The notes beneath the pieces were generated by a model that worked only from the letters and a program-made list of their open reading frames with translations, was not told the DNA's origin and ran no database searches. Positions 24,445 to 32,585 of a stretch of 48,012 nt of DNA are shown piece by piece (position 1 is the first letter of the stretch; each line of letters starts with the position of its first letter). A program made the position numbers and the translations under genes. The stretch is from Verrucomicrobiia bacterium (lineage in GTDB: Bacteria; Verrucomicrobiota; Verrucomicrobiia; Limisphaerales; UBA1100). The stretch lies in assembly GCA_014239365.1 (NCBI GenBank), contig JAAZZB010000025.1, positions 1 to 48,012 of the forward strand, read 5' to 3'.

Positions 24445-24647
24445 CCCCCGCCGAACAAGCCGCACTCGCCGCCCTGGAAAAGGCGCTGCAACAATTCGGC
24501 GTGCCGGAACACAAAGCCCCCGCGATGGCCGCGCAACTTGATAAGCGCGCCCATCAACTCGCCGCCGAAAGCGATCGCACTCACGAACAAGCGCTCATCC
24601 ATTTATTGCAGCTGATGAAAAACGCACACGACGAGCGCACGAAATAA
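24441..24647 (+). CDS. Small helical protein of unknown function
   Basis: 68 residues beginning MTPAEQAALAALEKALQQFG. Its ATG shares the ATGA overlap with the cyclophilin stop (24442-24444), the usual sign of translational coupling. The sequence is helical and rich in Ala, Glu and Gln, with KRAHQLAAESDRTHEQALIH in the second half. No signal, membrane helix or known motif. The tight coupling makes it likely to be real and expressed with the isomerase. I do not recognise the family. Confidence 0.65.
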   Translation: MTPAEQAALAALEKALQQFGVPEHKAPAMAAQLDKRAHQLAAESDRTHEQALIHLLQLMKNAHDERTK

Positions 24648-24648
24648 A

Positions 24649-24768
24649 ATGGCTGACGAAATTCGAACATGGGAAAAGCGGCTCGCGTGCTGCCGGCATC
24701 TTGCCGGCAGCACATTAAACGCCCACGAAGAACGCAATGGCTGACGAAATTCGCAAATGGGAAAAGCG
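24649..24768 (+). repeat. Duplicated gene start flanking a family B repeat
   Basis: The first 32 bases of the NUDIX gene (24737-24768) also occur at 24649-24680 with two mismatches, 88 bases apart. A compact family B palindrome (24687-24713) lies between them. The first copy starts with its own ATG and is open for 31 codons before TGA, so it is a dead gene start. Confidence 0.9.
24687..24713. repeat. Family B palindromic repeat, copy 3 (compact)
   Basis: A single GTGCTGCCGGCA...TGCCGGCAGCAC hairpin without the long loop, located between the two copies of the NUDIX gene start. Confidence 0.88.
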
Positions 24769-25291
24769 TGGCAGTCGGCCGATCAGCGATCATCGGATTT
24801 TTCAACTGCGCGAAGATACCGTTGTTAACCCGCGCACCGGCAACGAGCATAAGATGGTGGTGCTCGAATGCCCCGACTGGGTAAACATCATCGCCCTCAC
24901 GCCCGACCGCGAAGTGGTGATGGTGGAGCAATACCGTCACGGCACCGAAACGGTGGAGCTGGAAATCCCCGGCGGAATGATGGATCCCCACGAGACCGAC
25001 CCCGTGGCCACGGCGTTGCGGGAGCTGCAGGAGGAAACGGGGTTCACCGGCGACGCCGCCAGCGCCCGCAAGATCGGCGAATGCCTCGCCAATCCTGCCA
25101 TTATGAACAACCGCGTCCACACCATTCTCGTGGAACACTGCCATCGCACCCACGAAATGCAAATGGACGCCGGCGAAGATTTACTGACGCGGCTGGTGCC
25201 CGCCGACGATTTGCAACAGTTGGTGAAGGAAAACAAAATCCGCCACTCGGTGATTGTGACGGCGTTGCATTATTTCTCGTTGGAGGGATGA
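24737..25291 (+). CDS. NUDIX hydrolase, ADP-ribose pyrophosphatase-like
   Basis: 184 residues. The NUDIX box is complete: G-x5-E-x7-RELQEETGF, contained in GMMDPHETDPVATA followed by RELQEETGF, the metal-binding loop that cleaves nucleoside diphosphates linked to another moiety. The upstream strand VVMVEQYRHGTETVELEIPG is typical of ADP-ribose/ADP-sugar pyrophosphatases. ATG 24737 was chosen because the nearly identical upstream ATG (24649) leads to a stop after 31 codons. A family B repeat and the duplicated start lie directly upstream, so translation signals may have been disturbed and re-created. Exact substrate unknown. Confidence 0.9.
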   Translation: MADEIRKWEKRGSRPISDHRIFQLREDTVVNPRTGNEHKMVVLECPDWVNIIALTPDREVVMVEQYRHGTETVELEIPGGMMDPHETDPVATALRELQEETGFTGDAASARKIGECLANPAIMNNRVHTILVEHCHRTHEMQMDAGEDLLTRLVPADDLQQLVKENKIRHSVIVTALHYFSLEG

Positions 25292-25294
25292 TTA

Positions 25295-25468
25295 AACCGC
25301 CAAGGCGCCAAGGGAAACCCTTTTCAAAAACTCGGCGGCTTGGCTGTTCATAAAAAATAGGGGGAGTTGAGATTTCATCTTTTACGGTAGGGACATGCTG
25401 CCGCATGTCCATGGACGCGCACAGCGCGTCCCTACCAAAATCTTGGCGTCTTTGCGCCTTGGCGGTTC
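25295..25468. repeat. Family E arms with a nested family D palindrome
   Basis: Left arm AACCGCCAAGGCGCCAAG (25295-25312) and right arm at about 25445-25468 (reading GCGCCTTGGCGGTT) form an inverted pair, family E. A family D palindrome (25386-25436, GTAGGGAC...GTCCCTAC) lies between them. The same E-outside-D order recurs at 29389-29792. The gap holds nothing else recognisable. Confidence 0.7.
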
Positions 25469-25474
25469 AAAAAA

Positions 25475-25750
25475 TTATTTATTCCTCGCCGCTTCCTTTT
25501 TCTCCTCCAAATCTGATTCCAGCGTTTTCTTGTCGCTGGCTAACTCGCGTTGCAATTGTTCGAGGGCTTCGAAGTCGCCCGCGGCTTCGGCTTCGGCGAT
25601 TTTGCCGCCGAGGAATACTTCGCGTTCGGCGAGTTTGGATTGGTAAAGATTATCCAGCTCGGCGAGCTCGGCTTTGAGTTCGGTACTCACTTTTTGGACA
25701 GGCGATTCTTTGTCCAGTTTTTCCATCGCCAATTCGTATGCGCTTTTCAT
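25475..25750 (-). CDS. Small coiled-coil protein of unknown function
   Basis: 91 residues, almost entirely charged heptad-like sequence (STELKAELAELDNLYQSKLA, then EAAGDFEALEQLQRELASDK), so a coiled coil is expected. No signal or membrane segment. It begins 1 base after the stop of the TPR gene upstream on the minus strand, so both are surely cotranscribed. Ala/Glu/Lys composition fits its neighbours. Function not known; a scaffold or partner for the TPR protein is a reasonable guess. Confidence 0.75.
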   Translation of the reverse strand: MKSAYELAMEKLDKESPVQKVSTELKAELAELDNLYQSKLAEREVFLGGKIAEAEAAGDFEALEQLQRELASDKKTLESDLEEKKEAARNK

Positions 25751-25751
25751 T

Positions 25752-26192
25752 TTAGTCCTTATTTTTCTTCCACGGTTGTTCGGGGAACTTGGTGGGCAGT
25801 TTAATATTCTCCAGCTTAGGCTCCGCCATTTTCAAATCGCCACCGCCTTCTGCCGTCGCCGTTGCCTCGGGGTCAGCTTTCCAGCCGGCAATCTTGGCCT
25901 GCAAGCCGTGGTGCTCGGCGGTTTCTTTGTTGCCGCTCTTCATATAAGCGAGCGAAAGATTGGTGTGCACGCGCTGTTCATTGGCGTTGAGGGCCTCGGC
26001 TTTGTGGCCTTCCTCGATGGCGGCGGCGTAGTTTTCTTGTCGGTAAAACGCCATTCCCAGCGATAGGCGCGCCTCGAAATGCTCCGGCTCCGCCGCCAAA
26101 ACCGCCTCAAACCCAGCCACCGCCGTGGCATATTCGCCCGTGGTGTAGGCAAATACGGCGTCATCGAATTGGGTTTGTAAGTCTTCGGCCAT
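25752..26192 (-). CDS. Tetratricopeptide-repeat protein
   Basis: 146 residues from ATG 26192 (MAEDLQTQFDDAVFAYTTGE). Two to three TPR units are visible: YTTGEYATAVAGFEAVLAAE, ARLSLGMAFYRQENYAAAIE and VHTNLSLAYMKSGNKETAEH, each with the A/G/Y/A spacing of TPR helices. A short Pro/Lys tail (LPTKFPEQPWKKNKD) follows. No signal peptide. It forms a two-gene unit with the coiled-coil gene. The frame extends upstream into a family C repeat, which is not part of the protein. Protein-protein interaction is the expected role; partner unknown. Confidence 0.82.
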   Translation of the reverse strand: MAEDLQTQFDDAVFAYTTGEYATAVAGFEAVLAAEPEHFEARLSLGMAFYRQENYAAAIEEGHKAEALNANEQRVHTNLSLAYMKSGNKETAEHHGLQAKIAGWKADPEATATAEGGGDLKMAEPKLENIKLPTKFPEQPWKKNKD

Positions 26193-26248
26193 CGTTTCGC
26201 CGACGAGTGTGGGCGGAGCCACGAACCGGCGCAAGGCGCGAATCCCAC

Positions 26249-26361
26249 GGGAGGGCGAAGCTTCTGCTGAGCCGTAGCGCACGGAACGTGCGCTTTCCCA
26301 CGCGGTGCAAACAAGAGGGCGGCTCTGCCACCCTACGGCTCAGCGGGAGCTTCGCCCTCCC
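26249..26361. repeat. Family C inverted repeat, copy 2
   Basis: Arms at about 26249-26278 and 26334-26361 (GGGAGGGCGAAGCTTCTGCT and complement) around about 55 bases. The interior is the reverse orientation of the interior of copy 1 (shared GAGGGCGGCTCTGCCACCCT-like stretch, with changes). Confidence 0.85.
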
Positions 26362-26453
26362 TTTTTGTGAATGACTTTTTGTGTCCTGACACTCGCACCT
26401 GTTTTCCTGTGCCATCCGCCTTGAGAAAATTTTGGCTCATTTGTGAATATCGT

Positions 26454-26481
26454 TTGACAGCTCGCCTAATGATGATAGTTT
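26454..26481 (+). promoter_or_regulatory. Likely korAB promoter
   Basis: TTGACA (26454-26459, perfect -35), 16 bases, TAGTTT (26476-26481). The korA start is about 80 bases downstream, leaving a leader of roughly 75 bases. Confidence 0.55.
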
Positions 26482-26563
26482 CCCGCATCCCTTTGCAGGG
26501 AAGTCGGCAGCACGTGACCCGGAGGTCGCGGAGTAGCGGTCGGCAATTTTATCCACACATTCA

Positions 26564-28381
26564 ATGAGCGATAGTTCCGCGACCGAAGAGGTCGTTAGCG
26601 ATAGTCCGAAGGTCTCAAAAGTAACCGAGGCTGTCATCCGCATTGCCGGCAACTCGCAGGACGGTATCCAGTCCATTGGCGGTTTTCTCGCCCAATTGGC
26701 CGGCCGCAGCGAGCAGGAGGTGATGACGTTTATGACCATCCCCGCCACCATCTCCGGCGGGCCGTCGATTTTCCAGGTGCGCATCGGCTCCGGCGAAGTG
26801 CTCACTTCCGGTGATGATGCGGATGTGCTGATGCCTTTCTACCAACACAGCTACGAGAACCATATTGATTTTCTAAAAGAAGGCGGCATCGTTTTGTACG
26901 ACAGCAGCCACGTGGAGCCGGACCCGGAGTTGCTAAAAAAATACCGCCACATCGGCTGCCCCATCGCGGAGCTGACGGTGGAAGCCATCGGCGGCACGGC
27001 CAAAGACAAAGGCAAAAATATTTTCGCGCTCGGCCTCGTGGCGCGGATGTTCGATCTCGATGCCGCGCGGCTGGAAGGCCTCATCTCCGAACGCTTCAAA
27101 GGCAAAGCCAGCAGCATCACCACCACCGCGCTCACGGCGTTTCACGCGGGGTACGGTTATCCGCTCACCACGTTGGAAGAAATTTACGCGTTCGAAGAAC
27201 CCAAAGCGCGCGACACCGATCAAGTGGTTTGCAACGGCAACGACGCGCTCGGGTACGGCATCCTCGCCGCCGGCGTGCGCTTCGGCGCGGGTTATCCCAT
27301 CACGCCGTGGTCGGATATTATGGAACTGCTCCGGCGCGAGCTGCCGAAGTACGATGGAATTTTTGTGCAGTGCGAAGACGAAATCGCCGCTGTCTCGATG
27401 GCCATTGGCGCGAGTTGGGGCGGCCGCGTGGCAGTCACCGGCTCGTCCGGCCCCGGCATTTCGCTTAAGGGCGAAGCCATCGGCTGGGCGGTGATGGCGG
27501 AGATTCCGCTCATCGTCATCAACGTCCAACGCGGCGGGCCCTCCACCGGCATGCCCACCAACGTGGAGCAAAGCGATCTCAACATCGCGGTCTTCGGCGG
27601 CCACGGCGATTCGCCGCGCGTGGTCATCGCGCCCGCCAGCGTGGAGGATTGCTTCTACACCGCCATCGAGGCCGTGAACATCGCGCGCGAATACAGCACG
27701 CCGGTTTTCATTCTCACCGACCAAGCCATCGCCACGCGCATCGAAGCCTTCGCGATGCCGAAGTTGCAGGAACTGTGCCAGGATATTTCGCCCGACCTCA
27801 CCCCGCGCGATGAGCACAAACCCTACGACCTCTCCGCGCCCGACGGCATCACCCACCACGCCCCGCCCGGCACTTATATTAAGAACGGAAAATATCCAGT
27901 CGTCACCGGCCTTGAGCACGACGAAATGGGGCACCCCAGCGGTTCGCCCAAAATGCATTTGGATATGACTACCAAACGCCGCAGCAAACTGCAGGCGCTC
28001 GGACGCAATCTGAAGTTGCCCGAAGTGTTTGGCCCCGAGGAAGGCAACGTGCTCCTCATCGGCTGGGGCAGCACCCAAGGCAGCCTGCGCGAAGCCACCG
28101 AGCAAGCGCGCAAAGCCGGCGACAGCATTTCCTGCCTCACCATGCGCCACATCCATCCGATGCCCGAAGGCTTGGAAAATATTTTCGACGGCTTCAACCA
28201 CGTCTTCGTTGTGGAAAACAACGACGAAGGCCTCTACGGCTACGGCCAACTCTGCGGCCTGTTACGCGCCAAATTTGCCAATTCAAAAATCGTGGGCATC
28301 AACAAAACCGACGGCCTCACCTGGCGCGTCAAAGACGTCCTCGCCCGCGTCCAAACCAAACTCGAAGAACTCAAAGGTTAA
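26564..28381 (+). CDS. korA: 2-oxoacid:acceptor (ferredoxin) oxidoreductase, fused gamma-alpha subunit
   Basis: 605 residues. The N-terminal third is the gamma domain (GGFLAQLAGRSEQEVMTFMT, then TIPATISGGPSIFQVRIGSG); the rest is the alpha (pyrimidine-binding) subunit with FGAGYPITPWSDIMELL and the family segment GGPSTGMPTNVEQSDL followed by FGGHGDSPRVVIAP. With the beta subunit encoded next door it oxidises a 2-oxoacid with CoA, reducing ferredoxin, or runs in reverse for CO2 fixation. The gamma-alpha fusion is characteristic of KorAB-type enzymes, usually 2-oxoglutarate-specific, but the substrate is inferred. No ferredoxin domain is present in this chain. No clear ribosome-binding site precedes ATG 26564. 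Confidence 0.93.
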   Translation: MSDSSATEEVVSDSPKVSKVTEAVIRIAGNSQDGIQSIGGFLAQLAGRSEQEVMTFMTIPATISGGPSIFQVRIGSGEVLTSGDDADVLMPFYQHSYENHIDFLKEGGIVLYDSSHVEPDPELLKKYRHIGCPIAELTVEAIGGTAKDKGKNIFALGLVARMFDLDAARLEGLISERFKGKASSITTTALTAFHAGYGYPLTTLEEIYAFEEPKARDTDQVVCNGNDALGYGILAAGVRFGAGYPITPWSDIMELLRRELPKYDGIFVQCEDEIAAVSMAIGASWGGRVAVTGSSGPGISLKGEAIGWAVMAEIPLIVINVQRGGPSTGMPTNVEQSDLNIAVFGGHGDSPRVVIAPASVEDCFYTAIEAVNIAREYSTPVFILTDQAIATRIEAFAMPKLQELCQDISPDLTPRDEHKPYDLSAPDGITHHAPPGTYIKNGKYPVVTGLEHDEMGHPSGSPKMHLDMTTKRRSKLQALGRNLKLPEVFGPEEGNVLLIGWGSTQGSLREATEQARKAGDSISCLTMRHIHPMPEGLENIFDGFNHVFVVENNDEGLYGYGQLCGLLRAKFANSKIVGINKTDGLTWRVKDVLARVQTKLEELKG

Positions 28382-28389
28382 TTTACACC

Positions 28390-29283
28390 ATGAGCGCCAC
28401 AGCCGAAATCACCCGCGAACCCCTGAAGAAAAAAGACCTCGCCGCCGATCACCCCACGTGGTGCCCCGGTTGCGGCGATTTCTCCGTACTCGCCCTTTAC
28501 TTCAAGCTCATCCAAAACCGCGGCATCCATCACGAGAAAATCGCCACCGTCGCCGGCATCGGGTGCAGCAGCCGCTTCCCCTACTTCGTGCAGAGCCACG
28601 GCGTCCACTTCATCCACGGCCGCGCCCTGCCCTTCGCCACCGGCGTCGCGCTGAGCCGCCCGGACCTCGACCTCTTCGTCTTTGGTGGCGACGGCGACGC
28701 CTTCTCCATCGGCGGAAATCATTTCACCCATTGCGCCCGCAAAAACGTTAACCTCACCTACGTCGTGATGGATAACTCCGTGTACGGGCTCACCAAAAAA
28801 CAAACCAGCCCCACTTCGCCCATCGGCTTCAAAAGCAAAACCGATATGTGGGGCGCCGTCGATCAACCCATCAACCCCCTCAAACAAGCCATCGCCGCCG
28901 GCGCCACCTTCGTTGCCCGCACCACCCACACCAACCCCAAACACCTCCTCGCCATGATGGAAGCCGCGATGGACCACAACGGCTTTGGCTTCATCGAATG
29001 CCTCAGCGAATGCACCGAATTTTATAACGGCGCCTTCGACGCCAGCAACCCCCGCAAAGGCGGCGAATTCCTGGAAGTCCCCGAAGACCACGACCCCACC
29101 AACGAAAGCGACGCCTACAACCTAGCCGGCCAACCCTTCCCCGGCCACTTCGGAATCGTTTACCAAGTCGACCGCCCCTCCAAACAAGACCGCGAAAAAA
29201 CCATCAACAAAAAATTCCTGGAAAAAACCGCCAACCTCCAAGACTGGCAAATCCTCCAACAAAACTTCGACAAAATGAAGTAG
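28390..29283 (+). CDS. korB: 2-oxoacid:ferredoxin oxidoreductase, beta (TPP-binding) subunit
   Basis: 297 residues. The Fe-S ligand motif HPTWCPGCGDFSVL lies near the start. The thiamine diphosphate site is seen in FGGDGDAFSIGGNHFTHCAR and VVMDNSVYGLTKKQTSPTSP (GDG...N pattern). A further Cys pair in SRFPYF-upstream GIGCSSR fits the 4Fe-4S cluster. It starts 8 bases after korA and forms an operon with it; a good terminator follows at 29353-29380. It probably feeds reduced ferredoxin into anaplerotic or TCA-linked metabolism in the cytosol. Confidence 0.94.
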   Translation: MSATAEITREPLKKKDLAADHPTWCPGCGDFSVLALYFKLIQNRGIHHEKIATVAGIGCSSRFPYFVQSHGVHFIHGRALPFATGVALSRPDLDLFVFGGDGDAFSIGGNHFTHCARKNVNLTYVVMDNSVYGLTKKQTSPTSPIGFKSKTDMWGAVDQPINPLKQAIAAGATFVARTTHTNPKHLLAMMEAAMDHNGFGFIECLSECTEFYNGAFDASNPRKGGEFLEVPEDHDPTNESDAYNLAGQPFPGHFGIVYQVDRPSKQDREKTINKKFLEKTANLQDWQILQQNFDKMK

Positions 29284-29325
29284 CGCTCGAAGGAGCCAGA
29301 AGTCAGGAGCGAGAAGCTAGAATAA

Positions 29326-29349
29326 TGTAGCCCGGGCCGCTGGCCCGGG
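29326..29349. repeat. Family H palindromic repeat, copy 1
   Basis: TGTAGCCCGGGCC followed by GGCCCGGG; related copies at 40034-40080 and 41075-41098. Confidence 0.75.
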
Positions 29350-29352
29350 AGA

Positions 29353-29380
29353 GGGGCAAGTTCCACCTTGCCCCTTTTTT
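29353..29380 (+). terminator. Terminator of korAB
   Basis: Stem GGGGCAAG / CTTGCCCC (29353-29360 with 29367-29374), 6-base loop, then T6 (29375-29380) and more T-rich sequence. Confidence 0.85.
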
Positions 29381-29388
29381 ATTTTTGA

Positions 29389-29792
29389 ACCGCCATGGCG
29401 CCAAGACGCCAAGGGCTTTCTGGTAGGGACGCGCTGTGCGCGTCCGTGGACACGCGCAGCGCGTCCCTACCATCGAACAGGCAAGTTTCGCGCTGCTCCA
29501 TTTTCTTTGTGGCTTTTCTCCCTCACCCCGGCCCTCTCCCGCTGGGAGAGGGAGAAGGTTCGAACCGGCATTTACAAATCGAGCCGCCTTTGGTGGGTTT
29601 CCTCTCCCAGCGGGAGAGGGTTAGGGTGAGGGAGAAAAGCTACTCCAACCAATACCTCTCAAGCTGCTTCACTGGGGAAATATGTTTTGGCGCAAGTGGC
29701 GGTTTCTCCGAAACTGCCACGGCGCGCTCGGAGAGCACGCCCTACCTAACACGCCAAAAAAATCTTGGCGGCTTGGTGGCTTGGTGGTTCAA
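29389..29792. repeat. Composite of family E arms enclosing families D, F and G
   Basis: Outer arms at about 29389-29417 (AACCGCCATGGCGCCAAG) and about 29753-29792 (CTTGGCGGCTTGGTGG...GGTTC) are imperfect inverted copies. Inside, in order, are a family D palindrome (29422-29471), a long family F inverted repeat with CTCTCCCGCTGGGAGAG-type arms (29513-29552 and 29601-29639), and a family G element (29696-29747). Confidence 0.65.
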
Positions 29793-30298
29793 GCTATGTA
29801 ATACGCCACGGTGAGGATGAGGCTGACTACTGCTCCGGCTAGTACGTCGTCCATGATTACGCCCCAGCCGTTGGGGAGTTTTTGGATGGTGTTGATGGGG
29901 CCGGGCTTCCAGATGTCGAAAAGGCGGAAGAGGACGAATGCGGCAAGGGCCCAGGCGGCCCAGTTTGGGATTTCTAAAATGGCGGTGAGGTTGGGTTGGC
30001 TGGGGCCGTTGAATTCCATTAGGGCGAAGATGCCGAGGAAGCAGATGGGGATGGCGATGATTTCGTCGAGCACGACGGAGGGGGGATCTTTTTTGCCGAG
30101 GATGCGTTCGGCGTGTTCGCAGATGCGGGCGGAGATGGGGAGGAGCAAAACGCAACCGGCAAAGTAGGCCCAGAAATTTCCGGGCAATAGGAGTAGCGCG
30201 GTGAGGGGGAAACCGCCGAGGGTTCCGGCGGTGCCGGGGGCTTTGGGCACGCGGCCGAGCCACGTGCCTTGGGCGATCCAAAGGAGGAGGCGGTCCAT
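29789..30298 (-). CDS. pgpA: Phosphatidylglycerophosphatase A
   Basis: 169 residues with the PgpA fold: PKAPGTAGTLGGFPLTALLL near the start, the catalytic acidic segment KDPPSVVLDEIIAIPICFLG, and the C-terminal RLFDIWKPGPINTIQKLPNG followed by WGVIMDDVLAG. The last segment carries the conserved KPxPI and DD residues. PgpA dephosphorylates phosphatidylglycerol-phosphate at the inner membrane; about four hydrophobic helices are seen. It overlaps pgsA by one base (TGATG), so the two consecutive enzymes of phosphatidylglycerol synthesis are translationally coupled. The TGA stop lies at the edge of a family E repeat arm. Confidence 0.94.
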   Translation of the reverse strand: MDRLLLWIAQGTWLGRVPKAPGTAGTLGGFPLTALLLLPGNFWAYFAGCVLLLPISARICEHAERILGKKDPPSVVLDEIIAIPICFLGIFALMEFNGPSQPNLTAILEIPNWAAWALAAFVLFRLFDIWKPGPINTIQKLPNGWGVIMDDVLAGAVVSLILTVAYYIA

Positions 30299-30966
30299 CA
30301 CATATCTTTGATGTAGAGGTCGCGGTTGCTCCAGAGGTAGTGCGCGCCGGATATGGCGGTGAGCAATACGGCACCCCACGTGGCGATGAAGGTGACCCAA
30401 ATGCTCCAGGGCCATCCGGCGATTTCCCAGCTGAAAAATTTCACCCAGCCTTCGCCCCAACCGGGGTAGCTCACGAGGATGAGCATGGCGACGACGGCGA
30501 CGAATTGGAAATTGGTTTTGCGTTTGCCGATGTTCTCGGCAGGGAGGACGACTTGTTTGTTGGCGGCGAGCAGTCGCAAGCCGGTGATGGCGAGCTCGCG
30601 CGCGACGATGACGATGACCATCCACGCGGGAATGAGTGAGTGCCCCACGCGCCCGGGCGCGGCGATGGCTTCGGGGAGATGATAGCCGGTGAGGTTGGTT
30701 GCCGGATTCATTTCCATTCCGACGAGCAAAATGAAACCGGCGGTGACGAGAATTTTGTCGGCAAGGGGATCCATCAGTGCGCCGAAGTCTGACTGCAAAT
30801 TCCGCCGCCGTGCGATGATGCCGTCGGCGATATCGGTCATGCCGCCAATGAAAAACAACAGCGCGGCCCACGAGGTGTTGTACGGAAGCGTGTCCCACAG
30901 CACGATGATCACAAAAATGATTGTGATGAAAAACCGCGAGGTGGTGAGTTTGTTGGGAAGGTTCAT
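30298..30966 (-). CDS. pgsA: CDP-diacylglycerol--glycerol-3-phosphate 3-phosphatidyltransferase
   Basis: 222 residues, an integral membrane protein. The CDP-alcohol phosphotransferase signature is perfect: D45-x2-D48-G-x2-A-R-x8-G-x3-D66-x3-D70 (DIADGIIARR, then DFGALMDPLAD). The enzyme exchanges CMP for glycerol-3-phosphate to form phosphatidylglycerol-phosphate, the PgpA substrate. The N-terminus MNLPNKLTTSRF is family-typical. It sits 7 bases downstream of rimO on the same strand and is coupled to pgpA. The order rimO-pgsA is common in many bacteria. A loop of about 20 residues at 92-113 is unremarkable. Confidence 0.95.
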   Translation of the reverse strand: MNLPNKLTTSRFFITIIFVIIVLWDTLPYNTSWAALLFFIGGMTDIADGIIARRRNLQSDFGALMDPLADKILVTAGFILLVGMEMNPATNLTGYHLPEAIAAPGRVGHSLIPAWMVIVIVARELAITGLRLLAANKQVVLPAENIGKRKTNFQFVAVVAMLILVSYPGWGEGWVKFFSWEIAGWPWSIWVTFIATWGAVLLTAISGAHYLWSNRDLYIKDM

Positions 30967-30973
30967 CGCGTCG

Positions 30974-32551
30974 TTACATTCGCTCGGCGATCAAATCGTA
31001 ATCGGTGTGGCCCACCACGCGGACCCACGAAAAATCGCCCAGCGGCAATTCGCCTTTCACGTACACGCGGCCATCGATGTCCGGCGCGTCGGCTTCGCCG
31101 CGGGTGAGGGTGTATTGGGCGGCATCGAGTTTGGGGCTTTTGCGCGCGCTTTTTTTAGATTGATCGCGCATATGACCGTGTTCCCACGAACGGACGTCCG
31201 CGCCTTTGAGGTCGGTATCAGTGGCGAGGCGCTCGGCGAGCACGTTAATTTTAGTACCGATTTTGGCTTTGCCCCGCACGCGGGAAATTTTTTTCTGCTC
31301 GGCCATCGCGGCGGCGCAGCGTTCTTTTTTGATGGCCTCGGGGATTTGCCCGCGCATTCCGCCCGCGCGCGTGCCGTCTTCTTTGGAATAGGCAAACACA
31401 CCGAGTCGTTCAAATTTTGTTTCGCGGATAAACTCCAGCAGCGACTCAAATCGTTTCTCAGTTTCGCCCGGGAAGCCGACAATAAACGTGGTGCGCAGGG
31501 CAATGCCGGGGATGCCTTCGCGGATGCGGCCGAGGAGGTCGCGGATGTATTGGCCATCGGTCTCGCGGCGCATTCGCTCGAGCATAACGTCGTGGATGTG
31601 CTGCAGCGGGATGTCCACGTAACGCGCGACCTTCGCGCAGTCGGCGATGGTTTTGATGAGCTCATCGGTCCAGTGCGCGGGGTGGGTGTACAGCAAACGA
31701 ATCCAAAAATCGCCCTGCAGTGTGTTGAGTTCACGAAGCAACGTGCTGAGGTTTGCGCCGCCGGCGGGGAGATCGGCATTGGCGCGCGCGAAATTTTCCG
31801 GCGACGAAATCGTGCGGCGATGGCCGGGGCGGAGGTCCATCCCGTAATAGGTGGAGTCCTGCGAAATGAGGTTCAGCTCTTTCACGCCTTGATTGATGAG
31901 CCGCTGCGACTCGGAGACAAGATCCGCTTGCGGGCGGCTGCGATGGCTGCCGCGCATTCGCGGGATGATGCAAAAACTGCACGGATGATTGCAGCCCTCG
32001 GCGATTTTGACATACGCCATATGGCGCGGCGTGAGGCGGAAGCGCGGCGTCTCCACATCGGGCACGTACTCGGGCCGCGCGTGAATTTCGCTGATGGGCG
32101 CAGGCGCTTTTTTGCGCGCGCGCTTGGGTGCGCCGTTGGCCGGTTGGGCGGCGCGATGATCAATGGCCTCGCGCACGATGCGAGAGACATCGGCGATTTG
32201 ATCCACACCCATAAACGCATCCACCTCAGGCATCAGCTTGGGGAGCTCCTTGCGGAATCGTTGCGGCAAACAGCCGGAAACAATGAGCGCTTGGCCGGGG
32301 CGTTTGGCTTCGCGGTACTCGGCGGATTCGAGAATGGTGTCCACGCTTTCCTCTTGCGCGGTGTCGATGAAGGAACAGGTGTTGACGATCAGCGCGTCGG
32401 CCTCGGCGGGTTCGTTGGTAATCTCTAGGCCATCGGCCATCAACGAGCCGAGCATCACTTCGGCATCGACCAAATTTTTGGCACACCCCAGCGAGATCAA
32501 CCCCACACGAGTGGGGGCGGCAACAGCATTGTGTTGGGACGAGCGGGCCAC
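30974..32551 (-). CDS. rimO: Ribosomal protein S12 methylthiotransferase RimO
   Basis: 525 residues from GTG 32551; the frame also allows ATG 32620, which would overlap the upstream gene by 35 bases. RimO adds a methylthio group to Asp of ribosomal protein S12 using two 4Fe-4S clusters. The N-terminal cluster Cys are in LISLGCAKNLVDAEVML, VNTCSFIDTAQ and SGCLPQRF. The radical-SAM motif is AEGCNHPCSFCIIPRMRGSH, followed by a C-terminal TRAM domain. LGCAKNLVD separates RimO from MiaB (usual TxGCQMN). Two Lys/Arg/Pro-rich insertions make it longer than usual: one between the N-terminal and radical-SAM domains (about 155-185), one before the TRAM domain. Confidence 0.95.
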   Translation of the reverse strand: MARSSQHNAVAAPTRVGLISLGCAKNLVDAEVMLGSLMADGLEITNEPAEADALIVNTCSFIDTAQEESVDTILESAEYREAKRPGQALIVSGCLPQRFRKELPKLMPEVDAFMGVDQIADVSRIVREAIDHRAAQPANGAPKRARKKAPAPISEIHARPEYVPDVETPRFRLTPRHMAYVKIAEGCNHPCSFCIIPRMRGSHRSRPQADLVSESQRLINQGVKELNLISQDSTYYGMDLRPGHRRTISSPENFARANADLPAGGANLSTLLRELNTLQGDFWIRLLYTHPAHWTDELIKTIADCAKVARYVDIPLQHIHDVMLERMRRETDGQYIRDLLGRIREGIPGIALRTTFIVGFPGETEKRFESLLEFIRETKFERLGVFAYSKEDGTRAGGMRGQIPEAIKKERCAAAMAEQKKISRVRGKAKIGTKINVLAERLATDTDLKGADVRSWEHGHMRDQSKKSARKSPKLDAAQYTLTRGEADAPDIDGRVYVKGELPLGDFSWVRVVGHTDYDLIAERM

Positions 32552-32585
32552 GGGCGCAGCCAGCCTAGTGATTCCAAAAATAAAA

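Larger units (their letters stand above)
26193..26563. other. Divergent intergenic region with repeat and promoter
   Basis: This 371-base gap separates the minus-strand TPR gene from korA. It contains the family C repeat (26249-26361) and, nearer korA, a sigma-70-like promoter (26454-26481). No coding region is supported. Confidence 0.6.
29284..29788. other. Repeat island with no coding content
   Basis: About 505 bases packed with palindromic elements: family H (29326-29349), the korAB terminator, family E left arm (about 29389-29417), family D (29422-29471), family F (29513-29639), family G (29696-29747) and family E right arm (about 29753-29792). Only 29640-29690 is not assigned to a repeat. 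No open frame here is supported as a gene. Confidence 0.75.

Noticed and set aside
26933-28249. Minus-strand open frame (438 codons) opposite korA
   Set aside because: No motif, while korA has the full gamma-alpha domain pattern.
29284-29793. CRISPR array
   Set aside because: Repeats are palindromes of different families without regular spacers or cas genes.
30689-32428. Plus-strand open frame (579 codons) opposite rimO and pgsA
   Set aside because: Antisense shadow; rimO and pgsA on the minus strand carry complete catalytic motifs.
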